In this document: positions 12,659 through 15,666 of the stretch, one piece after another
Numbering within the stretch: the first letter of the stretch is position 1
How the letters are laid out: the number at the start of each line of letters is the position of its first letter
Assembly (NCBI GenBank): GCA_934621705.1
Contig: CAKTUP010000037.1
Span: forward strand, 1 to 15,666
Direction of reading: 5' to 3'
DNA: 15,666 bases
Source of the DNA: an uncultured Petrimonas sp.
GTDB taxonomy: Bacteria > Bacteroidota > Bacteroidia > Bacteroidales > Dysgonomonadaceae
Program-made: the position numbers and the translations under genes
The notes under the pieces: generated by a model
What the model was told of the DNA's origin: nothing
Databases searched by the model: none
What the model saw: only the letters and a program-made list of their open reading frames with translations

Positions 12659-14329
12659 ATGGAATGGATAAATGAGTTGATCTTCGGATCGGGAGTTGCA
12701 CACGCCATTTTTGTGCTTGCATTGGTAATTTCCATCGGTATTTTACTGGGAAAAATTAAAATTTTCGGTGTTTCGCTCGGAATAACCTGGATTCTGTTCG
12801 TGGGTATATTTTTTGGCCATTTCGGTTTGGGAATCGATGAACACATTCTTCATTTCATCAAAGAATTCGGACTCATTCTTTTCATTTATTCCATCGGGAT
12901 GCAAGTTGGTCCCAGTTTTTTCTCATCGTTTAAACAAGGTGGAATTACGCTGAATTTATTGGCCTCGTCGGTGGTTTTGCTGGGAGTTGTCACCACATAC
13001 GTAATTCATCTCATCACCGGATTGCCCATTTCCACTATGGTGGGAATATTATCGGGAGCCGTAACCAACACGCCGGGACTTGGAGCCGCGCAACAAACCT
13101 ATTTCGATGTAACGGGTTCGCAAGATCCATCCATAGCAATGGGTTATGCTGTTGCGTATCCACTTGGTGTTGTGGGAATTATTCTTAGTTTGATACTTTT
13201 TAAATCGCTGTTTAGAATCAATTTTGCCAAAGAAAACGAAGCGATAAGCAGCACAAGCGCATCCAAAATGACCGAAGCGCAAATGTTCTCGCTTGAAGTG
13301 CACAATCCGGCAATTTTCGGCAAAGCCATTCACGAAATAAAAAGCCTCATCGATAAAGAGTTTGTCATCTCAAGAGTGCTGCACAGCGATACCGAAACGC
13401 TGGTAGTGCCTCAGCCTCATACTATTCTGAAAGAAAACGATAAAATTCTGGTAGTTACCAACCTGCAAAATATCGAACTCATAGAAGCCCTTATCGGCAA
13501 TAAAATTGATATGGACAGAAGCGAGTGGAATAAACTCGACAGTCAGTTGATTTCGAGAAGGATAAACGTAACCAAATCCGAAATTAACGGAAAATCGATC
13601 GGACAACTGAAACTGAGAAACCTCTACGGCATAAACATCACCCGCATCAATCGCGCCGGTGTTGATTTGGTTGCCGATCCGCGATTACAGTTACAGTTAG
13701 GTGATAGAGTTACCGTTGTTGGTTCCGAAGCATCGATAGCCAACGTTGAAAAATTTCTCGGAAACTCGCTGAAACGCCTGCGTGAACCCAATCTTATCTC
13801 CATTTTCATCGGAATTGCCTTGGGTGTTTTAATTGGAAGCATACCGTTTATGTTTCCCGGAATTCCGCAACCTGTGAAACTCGGATTGGCCGGCGGCCCG
13901 CTTATCGTTGCTATTCTCATCAGCAAATTCGGCCCGAAATACGGACTGGTAACCTATACCACAATGAGCGCAAACCTTATGCTTCGCGAAATAGGCATCG
14001 CCCTGTTCCTCGCTTGCGTGGGATTAAGCGCCGGAGAAGGTTTTGTGGAAACCATCGTAAACGGCGGATACAAGTGGATTGCATACGGTGCCGTTATCAC
14101 CGTTGTTCCGCTTCTTATCGTCGGCATTATCGGCAGAAAAGTTTATAAAATTAACTATTTTACGCTAATGGGTTTGATTTCGGGAAGTATGACCGATCCG
14201 CCCGCGCTTTCGTATGCGAATGCCACTGCAGGAAACGATTTTCCGGCCGTAAGTTACGCCACGGTTTATCCGTTGACTATGTTCCTTCGGGTGATAACTG
14301 CGCAACTGATGATTCTTTTGTTTTTATAG
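12659..14329 (+). CDS. Putative transporter of the AspT/YidE/YbjL family with two RCK_C-like domains
   Basis: A 556-residue inner-membrane protein of the aspartate:alanine exchanger (AAE) family type (PF06826). The two transmembrane halves, about 10-186 and 378-556, are an internal duplication, each with a marker loop: [13 protein letters not shown] at 133-145 and [15 protein letters not shown] at 508-522. Between them are two TrkA-C/RCK_C-type regulatory domains, about 206-285 and 295-368 ([20 protein letters not shown] at 311-330). Such central domains usually bind a small ligand that gates transport. The characterised AspT exchanges aspartate for alanine; YidE/YbjL-like members have unknown substrates, and nothing here fixes the substrate. 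All expected parts are present with normal length. Confidence 0.9.
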   Translation: MEWINELIFGSGVAHAIFVLALVISIGILLGKIKIFGVSLGITWILFVGIFFGHFGLGIDEHILHFIKEFGLILFIYSIGMQVGPSFFSSFKQGGITLNLLASSVVLLGVVTTYVIHLITGLPISTMVGILSGAVTNTPGLGAAQQTYFDVTGSQDPSIAMGYAVAYPLGVVGIILSLILFKSLFRINFAKENEAISSTSASKMTEAQMFSLEVHNPAIFGKAIHEIKSLIDKEFVISRVLHSDTETLVVPQPHTILKENDKILVVTNLQNIELIEALIGNKIDMDRSEWNKLDSQLISRRINVTKSEINGKSIGQLKLRNLYGINITRINRAGVDLVADPRLQLQLGDRVTVVGSEASIANVEKFLGNSLKRLREPNLISIFIGIALGVLIGSIPFMFPGIPQPVKLGLAGGPLIVAILISKFGPKYGLVTYTTMSANLMLREIGIALFLACVGLSAGEGFVETIVNGGYKWIAYGAVITVVPLLIVGIIGRKVYKINYFTLMGLISGSMTDPPALSYANATAGNDFPAVSYATVYPLTMFLRVITAQLMILLFL

Positions 14330-14505
14330 TTTACTAAAAGACTTTTTCCTGCAATCGTTTGCACTTGATTAGGTTTAAAAAGACTTCATCCGGATTATCT
14401 ATTCATTTGAAATAGTTGTAGTTTTGTTTTTAATCGGTAAAATAAATGAAACTTCATCCTTATCGAAGCCGGATACTGCACCGTTATTAATGAAAACTGA
14501 TTAGC
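14330..14505 (+). promoter_or_regulatory. Intergenic region with likely malQ promoter
   Basis: TAGTTTTG at 14419-14426 fits TAnnTTTG, and would give a leader of about 72 nt before malQ, but the only clear TTTG (14406-14409) is too close to be its -33 partner. ACTTCATCC occurs at 14383-14391 and again at 14451-14459. The first copy runs into the palindrome ATCCGGAT (14388-14395) and the second is followed by a related CCGGAT. They could be binding sites for a sugar-responsive regulator. No terminator for the transporter gene is obvious. Confidence 0.35.
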
Positions 14506-15666
14506 ATGAGCCTTATAAAATTCCAAATAAGCTATCATACAAATTTTGGGCAGGAAGTCTATATTTGCGGTTCTACGCCCGAGTTAGGCGATCTTGATGA
14601 AACAAACGCACTCAAATTAACCTGCGAAGGAGAAACCTGGTCTGCCGAAATTGAGACAAAAACAACCGGACACATTGAGTATTATTACTTACTGAAAGAG
14701 TACGGCAAAACCATCCGAAAAGAGTGGGGCGAGCATCGGAAACTACAAATTTCAAGGGCGAGAAACTTTTCTGTTCAGGATTTGTGGAAAAACAAACCCT
14801 ATCACAGTTACCTGTATTCATCCGCCTTTACCGAAAGCATTTTTACCCACGAAAAAACAGATTCGTCTCTCACGTATTTCCCAAACAGTATTTTGCTGAA
14901 TGTAATTTGCCCTTTTGTGCAAAAAGGACAAAAACTAATGCTTACGGGCGAAACTGCTCAGCTGGGAAACTGGGATTTAAACAAGGCTAAATCGCTTGTT
15001 TATGCCGGAAACGGAGAATGGCAAATACTTTTAAACGCTAAAAATCTTCCCGATCAACTTCATTACAAATTCGTTGTTGTTGATGAAAAAAGTCAAGAAA
15101 CTGTACATTGGGAAGACGGCGGCAACAGGATTTTGTTGACGCAGAAAGCGAAAGAAAAGAACAATGTGTTGGTTGAAATGGGCTTGCAGTTTCATTACAA
15201 TTCTTTTTCGTTTAAAGGAACGGGAACGGCCATTCCGGTTTTTTCGCTTCGCAGCAACGATAGTTTTGGAATCGGCGATTTTCTCGATCTGAAGAAAATG
15301 ATCGATTGGGCGGCATTAACCCGTCAGCAACTCATTCAGATGCTGCCCATTAACGACACTACAACCACGCAAACGTGGAAAGACTCATATCCATACAGCG
15401 CCATTTCGTCGTACGCCTTGCATCCGATGTATCTGGGACTTACGGAATTTCCGCTGAAGAATAAAACCGCGATGAAATCTTTTCTGAAAGAAGCCAAAGA
15501 GCTAAATAAACTGGCCGATCTTGATTATGAAAAGGTGTTGGGCTTGAAAAAAAGATATACGGAACAGCTTTTTGAACAGGAAAAAAATGCAGTTCTAGCA
15601 TCGGAAGAATACCAAACTTTTTACGAAAAAAATCGGTTCTGGCTCTTTTCCTACACCGCATATTGC
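14506..15666 (+). CDS. malQ: 4-alpha-glucanotransferase (amylomaltase) with N-terminal starch-binding domains, 5' part
   Basis: The reading frame is open from the ATG at 14506 to the window end, 387 codons without stop; Bacteroidetes MalQ proteins of this type are about 890-900 residues, so more than half is missing. It disproportionates maltodextrins by moving glucan chains (GH77). Two CBM20-like modules come first: about 1-100 (FQISYHTNFGQEVYICGS at 6-23, then PELGD) and about 128-225 (TGETAQLGNWDL at 147-158, HYKFVVVDE). The GH77 catalytic domain starts near 240: AIPVFSLRSNDSFGIGDFLD (242-261), LIQMLPINDT (276-285), YPYSAISSYALHPMYL (295-310). The catalytic acids lie beyond the window. The tandem CBM20 plus GH77 arrangement is characteristic of Bacteroidetes and plant DPE2-like enzymes. 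Confidence 0.9.
   Translation, partial: MSLIKFQISYHTNFGQEVYICGSTPELGDLDETNALKLTCEGETWSAEIETKTTGHIEYYYLLKEYGKTIRKEWGEHRKLQISRARNFSVQDLWKNKPYHSYLYSSAFTESIFTHEKTDSSLTYFPNSILLNVICPFVQKGQKLMLTGETAQLGNWDLNKAKSLVYAGNGEWQILLNAKNLPDQLHYKFVVVDEKSQETVHWEDGGNRILLTQKAKEKNNVLVEMGLQFHYNSFSFKGTGTAIPVFSLRSNDSFGIGDFLDLKKMIDWAALTRQQLIQMLPINDTTTTQTWKDSYPYSAISSYALHPMYLGLTEFPLKNKTAMKSFLKEAKELNKLADLDYEKVLGLKKRYTEQLFEQEKNAVLASEEYQTFYEKNRFWLFSYTAYC

Overview
The window looks like chromosomal DNA of a Bacteroidetes bacterium, most likely order Bacteroidales. Evidence: several gene starts are preceded by the Bacteroidetes promoter signature (TTTG or TTTC, about 19-20 nt, then TAnnTTTG); starts lack obvious Shine-Dalgarno sequences; and the gene families (bifunctional Rel, succinate-type CoA transferase, AspT/YidE-like transporter, CBM20-GH77 MalQ) are usual in that group. 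The order is inferred from family resemblance only. No rRNA, tRNA, CRISPR array, insertion sequence or prophage was seen.

Layout. 1-2403: a full-length RelA/SpoT (p)ppGpp synthetase/hydrolase on +. 2414-3503 (-): a three-gene envelope/stress-type operon (YtxH-like, holin-superfamily-III-like, lineage hypothetical), the last two coupled by TGATG. 3731-4489 (+): a HigB/HigA-type toxin-antitoxin pair with a promoter-embedded inverted repeat, ending at a perfect 31-nt palindrome shared with the 3' end of miaB. 4473-5840 (-): miaB. 5917-6036 (+): an apparent stand-alone small RNA with canonical promoter and strong intrinsic terminator. 6098-6580 (+): a one-TM lineage hypothetical. 6581-6744: an intergenic patch with 7-nt tandem repeats and a REP-like hairpin. 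6745-8247 (+): acetyl-CoA hydrolase/transferase-family protein, probably succinyl-CoA:acetate CoA-transferase, followed by two hairpins. 8444-8695 (+): GlsB/YeaQ-type small membrane protein. 8922-11535 (-): a run encoding a secreted TPR protein, an ECF sigma factor, a one-TM putative anti-sigma factor and a Spy/CpxP-like periplasmic protein, closed by a strong bidirectional terminator. 11713-12549 (+): prmA. 12659-14329 (+): duplicated AspT/YidE-type transporter with two RCK_C-like domains. 14506-end (+): the 5' part of malQ, running off the window.

How it fits together. Most genes are ordinary core functions: stringent response, tRNA and ribosomal-protein modification, acetate/propionate-type fermentation, alpha-glucan use. 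The parts worth following up are the candidate sRNA between miaB and the 6098 gene, the four-gene sigma/anti-sigma/periplasmic-sensor module that resembles the CnrYXH envelope-sensing layout, the intergenic 7-nt tandem repeats that share a period but not a sequence, and the palindromes around the toxin-antitoxin locus. No wholly new multi-gene system can be demonstrated from the sequence alone; these are the best candidates.
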